Assembly (NCBI GenBank): GCA_045611785.1
Contig: JAZKXV010000009.1
Location: 1-60,855, forward strand
Length of the DNA: 60,855 nucleotides
Direction: 5' to 3'
Origin: JAFTYO01 sp045611785
Lineage (GTDB): Bacteria > Pseudomonadota > Alphaproteobacteria > RF32 > CAG-239
The notes beneath the pieces were generated by a model, which was not told the DNA's origin, made no database searches, and worked only from the letters and a program-made list of their open reading frames with translations. A program made the position numbers and the translations under genes. Below, in pieces: positions 17,076 to 25,971 of the stretch (position 1 is its first letter; each line of letters starts with the position of its first letter).

Positions 17076-18446
17076 TTAGCAATTTACGTTTTTAGCCAAA
17101 CCGCCTAATGAGGTTTCTTTATAATCGTTTTGTAAACTTAAACCTGTTTCGTACATGGTTTTTATAATGCTGTCCAAACTTACTTTATGTTCTCCGGTTC
17201 CTCTATAAGCTAGACGTGAAGCATTAATTGCCTTAATTGCGGCCATAGCATTACGTTCAATGCATGGTATTTGTACCAATCCTTTAATTGGATCGCAAGT
17301 TAAGCCTAAGTTATGTTCCATACCAATTTCTGCAGCGCTTTCAATCTGATTAAGTGTTCCGCCCATAACAGCACACAAGCCTGCAGCAGCCATAGAGCAA
17401 GCAACGCCAACTTCTCCTTGGCAACCAACCTCAGCACCTGAGATAGAAGCATTCGTGCGATAAAGAGAACAAATAGCAGCAGCGGTTGTTAAATAAACAA
17501 TATTTGCTTCTTCTTCATTATATGTTTTTTTATGACCAAAACGTTGGTAATAGCGCATAACCGCAGGTAAAATACCAGCAGAACCCATGGTTGGGGCTGT
17601 AACAATTTTGCTACCAGATGCATTTTCTTCAGCTACAGCAAAAGCCCATAAATTTACCCAATCGATGATATATAAACTATCGTTGTGGTTATCTTCAAAG
17701 CGTTTTTTTAAGCTCTCAAACATATCCGGTGCTCTACGAGCCAGTTTAATACTTCCAGGTAATATACCTTTTTTATTAATTCCATCATCAATGTTTTGTT
17801 GCATAATTTGAGTAATTTTATGTAAATAAGCTTTAATTTTATTATCAGAATGGAGAGCTCTTTCATTGGTTAAAACTACATCGCTGATAGAAAGATGATT
17901 GTCCTTACATATTTTTTTTAATTCTGCAAAACGGGAAAACTGGTAAGGAACTTTTAAGGGTTTACGCTCAATTTTATATGCCATTTCATCTTGTCTTGCA
18001 ATTGTGCCGCCTCCGACTGAAAAATAAATTTCTTCAGCGATAATGTTATTATTGTTATCTAAAGCAATAAATTTCATGCCATTTGAGTGTTCTTTAAGAA
18101 AAATTGTTTTTTCTAAGATGAAATTTTTTTTAAATTCGAAAGGTATATTTTTTTTACCACCGAGCAAAAGCTGCTTTTCATCATTAATGCGCTGGATATA
18201 ATTTTGCGATAAATCGATTTTATCAGCGACAAAACCTAAAAGACCGTAAGCAATAGCATTGAGTGTGCCGTGACCAATACCGGTTAAGGCTAACGATCCA
18301 TATAGATAAATTTTAACATCACTGATTTGTGATATTTTGTTTTCTAAACCATCAATAAAGCGTTTGGCCGCTTTCATCGGGCCAACTGTATGTGAACTTG
18401 ATGGACCTATACCAATAGCAAAAACTTCAGATAAACTATAATACAT
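17076..18446 (-). CDS. sdaA: L-serine ammonia-lyase, iron-sulfur type, single chain
   Basis: 456 residues from the ATG with a GAGG ribosome-binding site; a start nine codons upstream is less likely. L-serine to pyruvate plus ammonia. The N-terminal substrate-side domain has IGIGPSSSHTVGPMKAA (11-27). The C-terminal domain holds the [4Fe-4S] cysteines in AEVGCQGEVGVACSMAA, LTCDPIKGLVQIPC and the IERNAMAAIKAINASRLA block. This is the one-chain form of SdaA/SdaB, full length. No biosynthetic neighbour; the gene sits between the two tRNA-Val copies. Confidence 0.96.
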   Translation of the reverse strand: MYYSLSEVFAIGIGPSSSHTVGPMKAAKRFIDGLENKISQISDVKIYLYGSLALTGIGHGTLNAIAYGLLGFVADKIDLSQNYIQRINDEKQLLLGGKKNIPFEFKKNFILEKTIFLKEHSNGMKFIALDNNNNIIAEEIYFSVGGGTIARQDEMAYKIERKPLKVPYQFSRFAELKKICKDNHLSISDVVLTNERALHSDNKIKAYLHKITQIMQQNIDDGINKKGILPGSIKLARRAPDMFESLKKRFEDNHNDSLYIIDWVNLWAFAVAEENASGSKIVTAPTMGSAGILPAVMRYYQRFGHKKTYNEEEANIVYLTTAAAICSLYRTNASISGAEVGCQGEVGVACSMAAAGLCAVMGGTLNQIESAAEIGMEHNLGLTCDPIKGLVQIPCIERNAMAAIKAINASRLAYRGTGEHKVSLDSIIKTMYETGLSLQNDYKETSLGGLAKNVNC

Positions 18447-18556
18447 ATCTCTATTCCTCAATAAAATAAACAATGAATATATGCTATTATCAAGAAAAGT
18501 AAATAACTTTTTAGATATTAAACTGAGTTTTATTTTTTAAATGCAAGTTTGATAAA

Positions 18557-18587
18557 ACAGACACACCATTTTAACTAGTGTGTCTTC
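18557..18587 (-). terminator. Hairpin terminator after the beta-PGM-like HAD gene
   Basis: AGACACAC / GTGTGTCT, 8-bp perfect stem. On the minus strand it is followed by GTTTTATC. Confidence 0.6.
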
Positions 18588-18609
18588 ATGAAGCTCTTTA
18601 ACTAGTTTC

Positions 18610-19272
18610 TTAAGCCAATTTTTGCAATAGGTTTTTGACTTCAATCATATTATCACATAAATGTACATTACCTAATGATTTGATTTTTTTAATATATTCA
18701 TTTCTGTCGTATAAAATATGCTCAAGGTAAGCAATTACAGTCATGTTTGCTTTAAGTCCGGCGATAACGCCATGGATGGAATCTTCAATTACGATACAGT
18801 CTTTAGGATTATAGCCCATTTTATCGGCAGCATATAAAAATAAATCAGGCTCAGGTTTTCCATGCTTAACAAAGCTGGCTGAAAAGACATTGTTTTCATT
18901 AAAATAACGTTTTAAATCAAGAGGTTCAAATCTGGCCTTAATTCCTACCAAAGAATTTCCGGTTGCAACACATTGTTTAAATTCATTTAACTTGAATATA
19001 TCTTCAATGTTGTTTGTTAGTGAGATGTTTTTATTAACAGCATCGCTTACTCCATTATTGATGATTTGCACAATATCGGCATTGGCATTTTTATCTAAAG
19101 CAACTAAAGCTTCGAGCTGCTTCTGTTGACCTTTACCTAAAATATGATAGATAATGTCTTCTCTGGTTAGAATAATATTATGAGCTTTAGCAATTTCAAT
19201 ATACACATCTGTAGACAGGTGTTCTGTATCGGCAATAACACCATCAAAATCCCAAATTATCAATTTATTCAT
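18610..19272 (-). CDS. HAD hydrolase, beta-phosphoglucomutase/phosphatase subfamily
   Basis: 220 residues. HAD motif I IIWDFDGVIADT (4-15, nucleophile Asp8 and Asp10), helical cap, motif II QCVATGNS, motif III Lys in KHGKPEPDLFLYAA, motif IV VIEDSIHGVIAG. This is the pattern of subfamily IA3 sugar-phosphate phosphatases or mutases. The substrate is not predictable. A paralogue with the same motif I lies at 52527-53192. Start supported by AAGGAG; the leader (CGCCAAGGAGAAAA) is shared with the upstream HAD gene at 19375. Confidence 0.88.
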   Translation of the reverse strand: MNKLIIWDFDGVIADTEHLSTDVYIEIAKAHNIILTREDIIYHILGKGQQKQLEALVALDKNANADIVQIINNGVSDAVNKNISLTNNIEDIFKLNEFKQCVATGNSLVGIKARFEPLDLKRYFNENNVFSASFVKHGKPEPDLFLYAADKMGYNPKDCIVIEDSIHGVIAGLKANMTVIAYLEHILYDRNEYIKKIKSLGNVHLCDNMIEVKNLLQKLA

Positions 19273-19374
19273 GATTTTTCTCCTTGGCGGACAGTATCAT
19301 ATAAAATCTTAAAACAAGATTAAGTTGATTGATAAATTCGGTATAATATAAAAAGCACTTAAAAGATCATTGAG

Positions 19375-19875
19375 CTATGCTAAAAGAGAAGATATATGAT
19401 ATCCTTTAACAAAATTTAGCTCTTCTTCGGCATCAAGCAAAATTTTATAATTGTCTTCTAAGAACAAAATCTCTTTTTTAGTTTGTTCATAAATATCTTT
19501 TAAGATATTGAGTTTTTCTTTTGCACCACATGTATGAATTATGCGTTCACGAGGTATACCAAAATGTTCAATAATAATCTGATTTTTGATTTCTCTAAGA
19601 GAAGGAACCGTTGATGTAACAATAAAAACATTTTCTATATCAAGCTTAGATATAACGTATTTCATTGTTTTTAAGATATATATATTTTCGTAGATATTTC
19701 CGCCGTCTTGCGTAAACTTTTCAATATCAGCATCTTTGCAAGGCAACATATTCTCTGATGTATATTGGAAACGTGTTAATGTGCCGTCAAAATCAAAAGC
19801 AATAGTTTTCCCTTGGCATAAAGCAATCAAATTATTGATATTTTCTTCATATTGTTTAGCAATCTCATGTAACAT
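19375..19875 (-). CDS. Small HAD-like phosphatase
   Basis: 166 residues. Motif I KTIAFDFDGTLT (23-34, Asp28/Asp30), motif II FIVTSTVPS, a Lys in CGAKEKLNIL, and a motif IV-like LFLEDNYKILLDAEEE. The cap is minimal (subfamily III-like). The ribosome-binding site CCAAGGAGAA matches that of the neighbouring HAD gene. Probably a metabolite phosphatase; substrate unknown. Confidence 0.75.
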   Translation of the reverse strand: MLHEIAKQYEENINNLIALCQGKTIAFDFDGTLTRFQYTSENMLPCKDADIEKFTQDGGNIYENIYILKTMKYVISKLDIENVFIVTSTVPSLREIKNQIIIEHFGIPRERIIHTCGAKEKLNILKDIYEQTKKEILFLEDNYKILLDAEEELNFVKGYHISSLLA

Positions 19876-19971
19876 AAAGTTTTCTCCTTGGCGTATTTAA
19901 TACTATCTTTGTTAATATATTTAACAATAACAATACAAATTACTAAATCAAATGTTTTTTGAATATATTTT

Positions 19972-20115
19972 ATTAAAATAAATTAGTTATAAACTCTTTC
20001 GTAGACAAGAGATGGGCGCTTAGCTCAGCTGGAAGAGCATCTCGTTTACACCGAGAGGGTCGGGAGATCGAACCTCTCAGCGTCTACCAATTTTAAGCAC
20101 CTTATAGGTGTTTTT
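19972..20115 (+). repeat. tRNA-Val segment, copy 2, decayed
   Basis: Direct repeat of 16840-16987 in the same orientation. It keeps the -10 (TATAAA) and the leader TCGTAGACAAGAGAT, but the -35 is not recognisable and the terminator stem is degraded (AAGCACC / GGTGTTT). Confidence 0.85.
20014..20089 (+). pseudogene. tRNA-Val (TAC) pseudogene, second copy
   Basis: Identical to the tRNA at 16881 through the anticodon arm. The T-loop begins ATCGAAC instead of the near-invariant TTCGAAC, and the 3' acceptor strand is AGCGTCT instead of AGCGCCC, giving two G-U pairs. The encoded CCA remains. With the weak promoter this looks non-functional, although a folded product cannot be excluded. Confidence 0.75.
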
Positions 20116-20207
20116 TGTTGATGGTACAAAGCTAAATTATTGTTAGGATCTAACGAAAGACAGAGGAACAGCACTTATAAATCTAATAATCGAAATATAT
20201 ATAAATA

Positions 20208-20241
20208 AAAAAACTTGCTACTTTATAAGTAGCAAGTTCTC
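20208..20241 (-). terminator. Terminator after the two-helix membrane protein gene
   Basis: AACTTGCTACT / AGTAGCAAGTT, 11-bp stem with a small loop. On the minus strand it is followed by a T-run (plus-strand AAAAAA on the left). Confidence 0.87.
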
Positions 20242-20247
20242 TAAAGA

Positions 20248-20583
20248 TTAGTCCTTATCATAAAACTGAATAGAGATATAATCTTTATTGTAGGTTAGCT
20301 TGCCATAATCTTCACGATATGCTCGCATAATAGCATAAAGAGGTACGAACAGGACGTAACCCCAAACAATTACTCCTGTTAGTATGGTGAGGCTAAAATA
20401 CCACCATGTGTGGTGGATATATAATCTATAAACCCATTCAATAGGATTTACAGCTTCTGCTAGAGTCCTACCACCATAAATTGTACAGGTGTAATCTGAA
20501 GCAACAAGCGCTTCATCGATGACCATTATAAGGCCCAATAAAACAACTATCACGCAGATAGTTATAAAAAGAACAGTACTCAT
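20248..20583 (-). CDS. Small two-helix membrane protein, unknown
   Basis: 111 residues. An N-terminal hydrophobic helix (3-25), a short periplasmic stretch with Cys (DYTCTIYGGRTLAEAV), an aromatic-rich second helix (58-85), and a polar tail YREDYGKLTYNKDY. No family recognised. No ribosome-binding site is visible (upstream AACCTTAACATTCTTATAT), and base use looks GC-richer than in neighbouring genes, suggesting separate acquisition. The strong terminator directly after it supports a real transcript. Confidence 0.6.
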   Translation of the reverse strand: MSTVLFITICVIVVLLGLIMVIDEALVASDYTCTIYGGRTLAEAVNPIEWVYRLYIHHTWWYFSLTILTGVIVWGYVLFVPLYAIMRAYREDYGKLTYNKDYISIQFYDKD

Positions 20584-20921
20584 ATATAAGAATGTTAAGG
20601 TTTATCTTGTTAATTCTATTATTAGAACCTCAGCTAACAGCATCGTGTAAATTCAAAACTAATAATAGAGCATAAATATAATTAATTAACAATATTATAT
20701 CTTGTTATTAAATATTTGTCAAATAAAATAAAAGAGGAATTATATTGTGAACATATATTTAGTTATAATCTTTTCTATGTACTTATGTTAAATATATTGA
20801 AGAATATAGTATATTTTTTTGACAACATATAAGTAGAATGATAACTTAAATTAAATAATGTTATATTATACGATTCGTATTCATTATAATATGATATAAT
20901 TAACAAAAAAGGTGGTGCTAG
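20584..20921. other. Intergenic gap, no gene seen
   Basis: AT-rich divergent spacer. I see no open frame or RNA gene, only promoter-like A/T tracts. A site reading AAAAAGGTGGTG ahead of 20922 serves the next gene. Confidence 0.5.
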
Positions 20922-21602
20922 ATGGAAAATAGATCTCTTTTACAAAGACTTAAAGAGCTTGAGCAAAAATTTAAAGTAAATAATTATAAAGGAAATTCTA
21001 TTTTACCATGTGTTGTTGAAAAATATGGAAATGTACCAATTTTACTTTCAGCTCCTCACGCGGTTAAACAAATTAGAAATAAAGAAATTAAAGCCCATGA
21101 ATTTTATACGGGTGCAATAGTAGAGTGTTTGGCTAAACAAATTGGTTGCGCTTGCATTACCAAGCAATATTTAATTGAAGATTCAACAAATGATGACCCA
21201 AATACTGATAATGCTTATTGTTCTTATAAAACCGCCGTTAATCAATTTTTTCAAGAACATCATATTAAATTATTTGTAGATATACATGGTCTTTCCAGTA
21301 AACGAGATAGCATAGTGGATATTTGCATAGATAAAGGAAAAAATGTAAAAGATATGCAAATTGTTTTTGATTTACAAAAGTGTATAGAAAGCAAGTTTGG
21401 TATAAATACCTGTTCCATAGATAAATACTTTTCAGCATTTTCAGATAATATTATGAGTAAATGGGTTTATTCAAATTTTGATATTTCTGCTATAGAGCTA
21501 GAATTAAATGGTGCTTATCGTTGTTTTGAAGGAGAGAGGGAGCAGCAATCTTTAGATTTATTTTTATGTTTGTATCAGTGGCTAAATAATATTTGTTTTT
21601 AA
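20922..21602 (+). CDS. N-formylglutamate amidohydrolase-like protein
   Basis: 226 residues of the FGase (PF05013-like) superfamily. ILLSAPHAVKQ has a zinc-type His46, KLFVDIHGLSSKRD has Asp120 and His122, and IELELNGAYRCFEGE is the late conserved strand. Such proteins hydrolyse N-formyl-glutamate or related amides; the substrate here is unknown and there is no histidine-degradation neighbour. RBS AAAGGTGG. Its stop overlaps the stop of the convergent zincin gene by 4 bases. A C-terminal remnant of a close second copy lies at 26619-26823. Confidence 0.72.
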   Translation: MENRSLLQRLKELEQKFKVNNYKGNSILPCVVEKYGNVPILLSAPHAVKQIRNKEIKAHEFYTGAIVECLAKQIGCACITKQYLIEDSTNDDPNTDNAYCSYKTAVNQFFQEHHIKLFVDIHGLSSKRDSIVDICIDKGKNVKDMQIVFDLQKCIESKFGINTCSIDKYFSAFSDNIMSKWVYSNFDISAIELELNGAYRCFEGEREQQSLDLFLCLYQWLNNICF

Positions 21603-22846
21603 GTTTTAATATATTGTTTTGATGTTTGAATTTGTTGTAAAATTTCTCTTTCTTTTTTATATTTTAACGCCCATACACTATCTCTTGTATCAGGGTGATT
21701 AATTTTAGAAAATAGTTTTTTAAAAAACTGATTTTTTCTCCACTTTTGATATATTTCAGCGATATTATCACATATTTCAGATGCTTTTGTTCTTTCTTGT
21801 TCATCAGATATATCACGCAAACAGAATAAATTTTTTGAAACAATATCATTAAGATTTGTAAAAATTCCAAAATCTTGAGATAATTGTGTATTTAATACAT
21901 CAATAGAACAAATAGCGTTTATGGTTTTTGATTTTTCATCAATTTCTGGTAGAGGTTGTATTTTCTTAGAAGAATTTAAGGTTCTTTGTTCGCTTATATG
22001 TTTATAAATATCTTTTTGTTCTTGTTGTTTTTTTAGTTGTTCACGAATATATCTTTCTCCTAATATATGCCAAGTTTTTGCTTTTTGCTTTAATCTATCA
22101 TAAGAGGGTAAAGACATATTATTATTAATTTTATAAAACTCTGAAGAGGTATAAGCGTGTTTGTTTACCAGTTCTGCAGTATATAAAGCAATTTTCTCAA
22201 AAGCTAATTTTCCGCTTTGAGAAAATTTATTATATGTATTTTCTCTACCTTGTTTTCTTACTTGTTTAAGTAATTCTATAATAATTGGTAAAGAAATATA
22301 GAAGATACTTTTTTTAGATTTTTTATTAAAAGTATTAATATCAGTCGCAAGACAATAAAGTTGCTGTTGTTTAAATGTTAAAATATCATCTGCACGTAAT
22401 AGCATTATCATTGAAGCAAAAGTATTAGCATGTACTTCTTTTAAATATTTACGATATTTAGCGTCAGGTATTGTTTTTTTACTAAAAAAATTATGTTTTC
22501 TTTGATAAAGATGGGCGCATTCATGATAAATAGTTGTTTGATCAAAATTTGTTTCAAATCCAGCGAAAACTAAAGGAGCTTTATATTTTTCATCAACCGA
22601 AAAAATATATCCACTTCCTATAACATCTTTATAATTAAATCTTAAACCACCACCATATTCTAGAGTTGCTATATTTCTTAAAAGAATATCTTTTTTTAAA
22701 AATCCAGCTTCTCGAAAAACTTTAACGAATTTATCCTCATCTGCCATAATGTCTGTGGTATAAATATCTTTGCAACATATCCATTGTGAGTTGGTTTGCT
22801 GGCAAATGTCATTTAAATCACCGATTATAGTTTCTTTATTTATCAT
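21599..22846 (-). CDS. Zinc metallopeptidase-like protein (HExxH, ImmA-like)
   Basis: 415 residues. The HExxH motif is IYHECAHLYQR (His108, Glu109, His112), with a third-ligand region YLKEVHANTFASMIM (Glu137 or nearby) giving an ImmA/IrrE-like arrangement. The C-terminal ~200 residues are Lys/Gln-rich and partly coiled-coil, with no recognised domain. RBS GGGAG. Possibly a regulatory or host-directed protease. No helix-turn-helix partner gene is adjacent, which argues against a classical ImmA-ImmR pair. Confidence 0.65.
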   Translation of the reverse strand: MINKETIIGDLNDICQQTNSQWICCKDIYTTDIMADEDKFVKVFREAGFLKKDILLRNIATLEYGGGLRFNYKDVIGSGYIFSVDEKYKAPLVFAGFETNFDQTTIYHECAHLYQRKHNFFSKKTIPDAKYRKYLKEVHANTFASMIMLLRADDILTFKQQQLYCLATDINTFNKKSKKSIFYISLPIIIELLKQVRKQGRENTYNKFSQSGKLAFEKIALYTAELVNKHAYTSSEFYKINNNMSLPSYDRLKQKAKTWHILGERYIREQLKKQQEQKDIYKHISEQRTLNSSKKIQPLPEIDEKSKTINAICSIDVLNTQLSQDFGIFTNLNDIVSKNLFCLRDISDEQERTKASEICDNIAEIYQKWRKNQFFKKLFSKINHPDTRDSVWALKYKKEREILQQIQTSKQYIKT

Positions 22847-23003
22847 TGGTGCTCCCTTATTATTTATTTGAAAATTATGCCATAGATGAAATATTTTATC
22901 AATATTTTTTAAGACAAAAGAATTATTGCTATATAAAAGGAGTTTGTTATTTACACTAATTAAATAAAAACTTACGATTATGTAAGTTTAAGGATGGATA
23001 ATT

Positions 23004-23630
23004 ATGAGCAAACTTGTTTTAATAAATGATTCGCATTTTATTATTGATATGATGTATGCTAGAATTGATAATGTGCTTCAACGCGCCGTTTATTCAGAAA
23101 TTGGTTTTGGTAATGTAGCTTATATTCATAAAGATGTTTATAAGCAACTTTTATCATTGGTGCCAATATTAGAAGAATTAAATTTAAAAATGAGAATTTG
23201 CGATGCTTATCGTCCCCCATTGGTTCATCAAAAATTTTTAGAATTTGTTCCACGCTCAAAAGCAAAATTTTTTGTAGCAAGTCCAGAAATATCTAATCAC
23301 TGTCACGGAACAGCTATTGATGTGTGTTTAACAGATTTAAGAGGTAACAACCTTGTCTATACATCAGAAGTTGATGCTTATGAATTAAAATTTGCGAAAC
23401 AAGTAGTGAAGGGAAAGTTTGATGAGTTTGAAAAACACTTAATAAAAGCGCGCCATGATTATATGAATGCTGATAAAATAGCAATTGATAATCGTCAGTT
23501 TCTACGTACATTAATGGAAACACATGGTTTTGAATGCATTGAACACGAATGGTGGCATTACAATCTTATTGGTTGGCAGAATTATCCAATGATTGATTGG
23601 ATAAACGACCAAAAAGCTGGGTTATTTTAG
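23004..23630 (+). CDS. D-Ala-D-Ala dipeptidase, VanX/DdpX family
   Basis: 208 residues with the full catalytic set of peptidase family M15D: LKMRICDAYRPP (Arg70), SNHCHGTAIDVCL (zinc ligands His99 and Asp106), and EHEWWHYN (catalytic Glu and zinc His, three residues apart as in VanX Glu181/His184). No signal peptide, so it is cytoplasmic as VanX and DdpX are. It would hydrolyse D-Ala-D-Ala. No vanH/vanA ligase or ddp transporter is nearby, so peptidoglycan turnover is more likely than glycopeptide resistance. RBS AAGGATGG. Confidence 0.9.
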   Translation: MSKLVLINDSHFIIDMMYARIDNVLQRAVYSEIGFGNVAYIHKDVYKQLLSLVPILEELNLKMRICDAYRPPLVHQKFLEFVPRSKAKFFVASPEISNHCHGTAIDVCLTDLRGNNLVYTSEVDAYELKFAKQVVKGKFDEFEKHLIKARHDYMNADKIAIDNRQFLRTLMETHGFECIEHEWWHYNLIGWQNYPMIDWINDQKAGLF

Positions 23631-23637
23631 CTTATTT

Positions 23638-24735
23638 TTAGGATATTTGTTTTTCTATTTGTGCTTTTTTCATTATTGCCTTTGATATTTTTACCTGTTC
23701 ATCAGCTATTCTAACGTGAGATATGTTAATTGTATTAGTTTGTGTATTTCCAGTTTTTCCTACTTTATTTCCAAGTTTTTCTTTAAGTTTATCACATTTT
23801 AACTGTAATAAATCTTCTTTATCACTATTTTGGTTAGCCCCTATCTTTTTCTTCAATATTGGTATAAGTTTTCTGCGAGCAGATTGATTAGCATATTTTG
23901 TAATAGCATCATAATGTGCTTGACCAGAAATGTAATAATCTTTACCTTTTTTACGAGCATCTAGAATCAACTGATGTGTAGGATTATTGGGATCTAATTT
24001 TTGTGTAACTAAAAATGGATTTGCACCATATTTTAAAAGCAGAGCAACTTTTTCCTTATCTGTAATACTTTTTTCTAAGATACAACGCTTATCTATGCAT
24101 TCCCCGAAATCATTAAATTCTCTATAGTATTCATCAGGATTTGCTCCATTTTGCAATAGAATTTCTGCGCATTCACTATTTGCATATGTCAGATAAGGAT
24201 TTGTATAATAATCATTAGCATTACCAGCATAGTCCTCTACATAACCATTAGTATTTAAGCCACATTGCACAGCCATTTTTGTTAGTTCAACATCTTGTAA
24301 AAAAATCCGTGCAGCATAAGAGTCAAGGCCATCAGGAGCATGACGTTGCATTAATTCTTTTTGATGCTTAGGAGATAATTTTTTTATATCGTATATTTTT
24401 ATTTGGTTATCATTTATTAAAGAGGTAATTTTTTCACCTGGAGCATCTTTATATATATCTACTGCTCTTACGCCACAACTATACAAAATATTTGTTGAAA
24501 ATCCATACTTTTTCAAAACATCATAATCTTCCTCAGAAAAAGCGCGGTCATGATCAAATTTTTGTACTGCAAATATTGCTTTTTTACAATGTCGTAATGA
24601 GGTTATATCTTGTCTAAAAGGACCATAATATTTCTTTAATACAGCAACTTTTTCTTCTACAGTTTTAGCTGTATCTAAATCCTTGTTTATTTTTTTTTGC
24701 ATATATCTTTTTTTTATCTTATTAAATGTTTTCAT
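23638..24735 (-). CDS. Ankyrin-repeat protein
   Basis: 365 residues. At least two recognisable ankyrin repeats lie around residues 185-250 (NSECAEILLQNGANPDEY; KEKVALLLKYGANPF), with weaker ones upstream (VELTKMAVQCGLNTNGY; YDVLKKYGFSTN). A Lys-rich helical C terminus follows. No signal peptide. AAAGGAGG ribosome-binding site. Ankyrin proteins are common protein-protein adaptors and, in host-associated alphaproteobacteria, occasional effectors; nothing here decides. Convergent with the dipeptidase (7-bp gap). Confidence 0.8.
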   Translation of the reverse strand: MKTFNKIKKRYMQKKINKDLDTAKTVEEKVAVLKKYYGPFRQDITSLRHCKKAIFAVQKFDHDRAFSEEDYDVLKKYGFSTNILYSCGVRAVDIYKDAPGEKITSLINDNQIKIYDIKKLSPKHQKELMQRHAPDGLDSYAARIFLQDVELTKMAVQCGLNTNGYVEDYAGNANDYYTNPYLTYANSECAEILLQNGANPDEYYREFNDFGECIDKRCILEKSITDKEKVALLLKYGANPFLVTQKLDPNNPTHQLILDARKKGKDYYISGQAHYDAITKYANQSARRKLIPILKKKIGANQNSDKEDLLQLKCDKLKEKLGNKVGKTGNTQTNTINISHVRIADEQVKISKAIMKKAQIEKQIS

Positions 24736-24764
24736 TTTAGCCTCCTTTTGTAAAATAATGATTA

Positions 24765-25769
24765 TTATTCTTTTTCTATACCACTATTTTCTTTGTTTGC
24801 CATATATGTTACTCTTTTTTTGTATTCAGGTGTTAAATTACCAAAGACTATTTGTTTTAGTTCTGATGAATCAATATTGCAACTTTCTCCTTGTTTGGAG
24901 CCAATAAATGTTGAGCTTCCACCCCATCCAGCTTCTTTAGTGTTTAAGATGTTTTTAATAGTGTTAAGGTCAATATACCCTTCTTCGTGCTGGCAAACAC
25001 TTACTTTACGAAAAGGTTCTCCTTGAGGACCTAGTTTCATTGCAGGATTTATCGCCACTACAACAGGTGCCATAGAATAACCAACATTGGTAGCACAAGG
25101 TAATGTAGTTTCAACATAGGCTACACCACCAACAACTTCTGTTTTAATTTCACCAGATTTTACTCTCTCAATAATGCCATTTTGAACAGTTCTATAATTA
25201 TTCATTACAGTCTCTTCAACATTACCTGTATCAATAAAATTTTTGATATCTTCAATATTTTTTGGGGTTACCATAAAAACTTTAACCGATGAAGCAAGCG
25301 CTGCAACCTTATTTTCTGGATCAAATGCTTGTTCTATTGGTTTGGGGCCTTCCCATTTTACACCTTGAAATGCGTCATGATCATTAATTTTTTCTATATT
25401 TTCTTTTGGTCCTAAATCTTGATCATGTAAATATCTATCTGCTAAAATATATGATGCTACAGAGTCTACATCAACTCGATTGGTAACAAAAATAATCTTT
25501 TCAGGATCTTTTGATTTTAACTCCTCTAATAATTCAGGAGCTCTTTCATAAATTTCTTTAGCACAGCATTGAGAAGAGTTACCTTTTGTATGTTGAGGAT
25601 CAATATTTTTATCACAAACACTAGCTAAATCAGGAACAGTCATTTCTAGACCAACAATATAAAAACCCTCTTCCTTTAATTTTAAGAGTTTTGTAAGTTC
25701 AGCTTCGCGAACATTTTCTCCAGTTTTAGGGTTTTTCATCGCAGGGTTAATATACATAAATTGTGACAT
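24765..25769 (-). CDS. Possible DHH/DHHA1-like phosphoesterase
   Basis: 334 residues, soluble. The N-terminal half has IIFVTNRVDVDSVASYILADRYL, similar to the motif I region (D.D..AS) of DHH proteins, and INDHDAFQG. The C-terminal half has EAGWGGSSTFIGSKQGES, resembling the glycine-rich GG.....G motif of DHHA1 domains. The histidines of a canonical DHH motif are not seen, so activity is uncertain. Many Cys. 29 bp upstream of the ankyrin gene on the same strand, probably cotranscribed. Confidence 0.5.
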   Translation of the reverse strand: MSQFMYINPAMKNPKTGENVREAELTKLLKLKEEGFYIVGLEMTVPDLASVCDKNIDPQHTKGNSSQCCAKEIYERAPELLEELKSKDPEKIIFVTNRVDVDSVASYILADRYLHDQDLGPKENIEKINDHDAFQGVKWEGPKPIEQAFDPENKVAALASSVKVFMVTPKNIEDIKNFIDTGNVEETVMNNYRTVQNGIIERVKSGEIKTEVVGGVAYVETTLPCATNVGYSMAPVVVAINPAMKLGPQGEPFRKVSVCQHEEGYIDLNTIKNILNTKEAGWGGSSTFIGSKQGESCNIDSSELKQIVFGNLTPEYKKRVTYMANKENSGIEKE

Positions 25770-25920
25770 TATTTAATCCTTTTAAATATATTTTGCTATA
25801 TGACAATAATAAATATTATGATATGATTACATAGTAATACCATTAGACGCTTTTGTCAATTTTTTTAAAAAATTTAATACATTTGAGAAGAACCCTAGTT
25901 TCAAATCACAAGGTCAATAA

Positions 25921-25943
25921 AAAAACTCCTTTTTAGGAGGTTT
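25921..25943 (-). terminator. Terminator, probably the original one of tRNA-Glu
   Basis: Plus-strand CTCCTTTTTAGGAG with a flanking A-run. On the minus strand it forms CTCC/GGAG then T7. It sits just past the att-like repeat, where the terminator of the tRNA gene would be before integration. Confidence 0.6.
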
Positions 25944-25944
25944 G

Positions 25945-25971
25945 TATTGGTGATCCCAACGGGATTTGAAC
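25945..25971 (-). repeat. att-like direct repeat: 27 bp identical to the 3' end of tRNA-Glu
   Basis: 27 bp identical to 32953-32979, which is the T-loop, T-stem 3' side, acceptor 3' strand, CCA and three further bases of tRNA-Glu. The sequence upstream on the minus strand (AAACAAAGG) cannot form the rest of a tRNA, so this is a displaced tRNA end, as left by integration at a tRNA 3' end. Confidence 0.8.

Noticed and set aside
17587..17811. Plus-strand open frame inside sdaA
   Set aside because: Antisense to well-conserved SdaA sequence, no ribosome-binding site.
23004..23630. Vancomycin-resistance gene vanX
   Set aside because: The fold and residues fit, but no vanH, vanA or regulatory genes are present, and the host is Gram-negative. 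Stand-alone DdpX-type dipeptidases are common.
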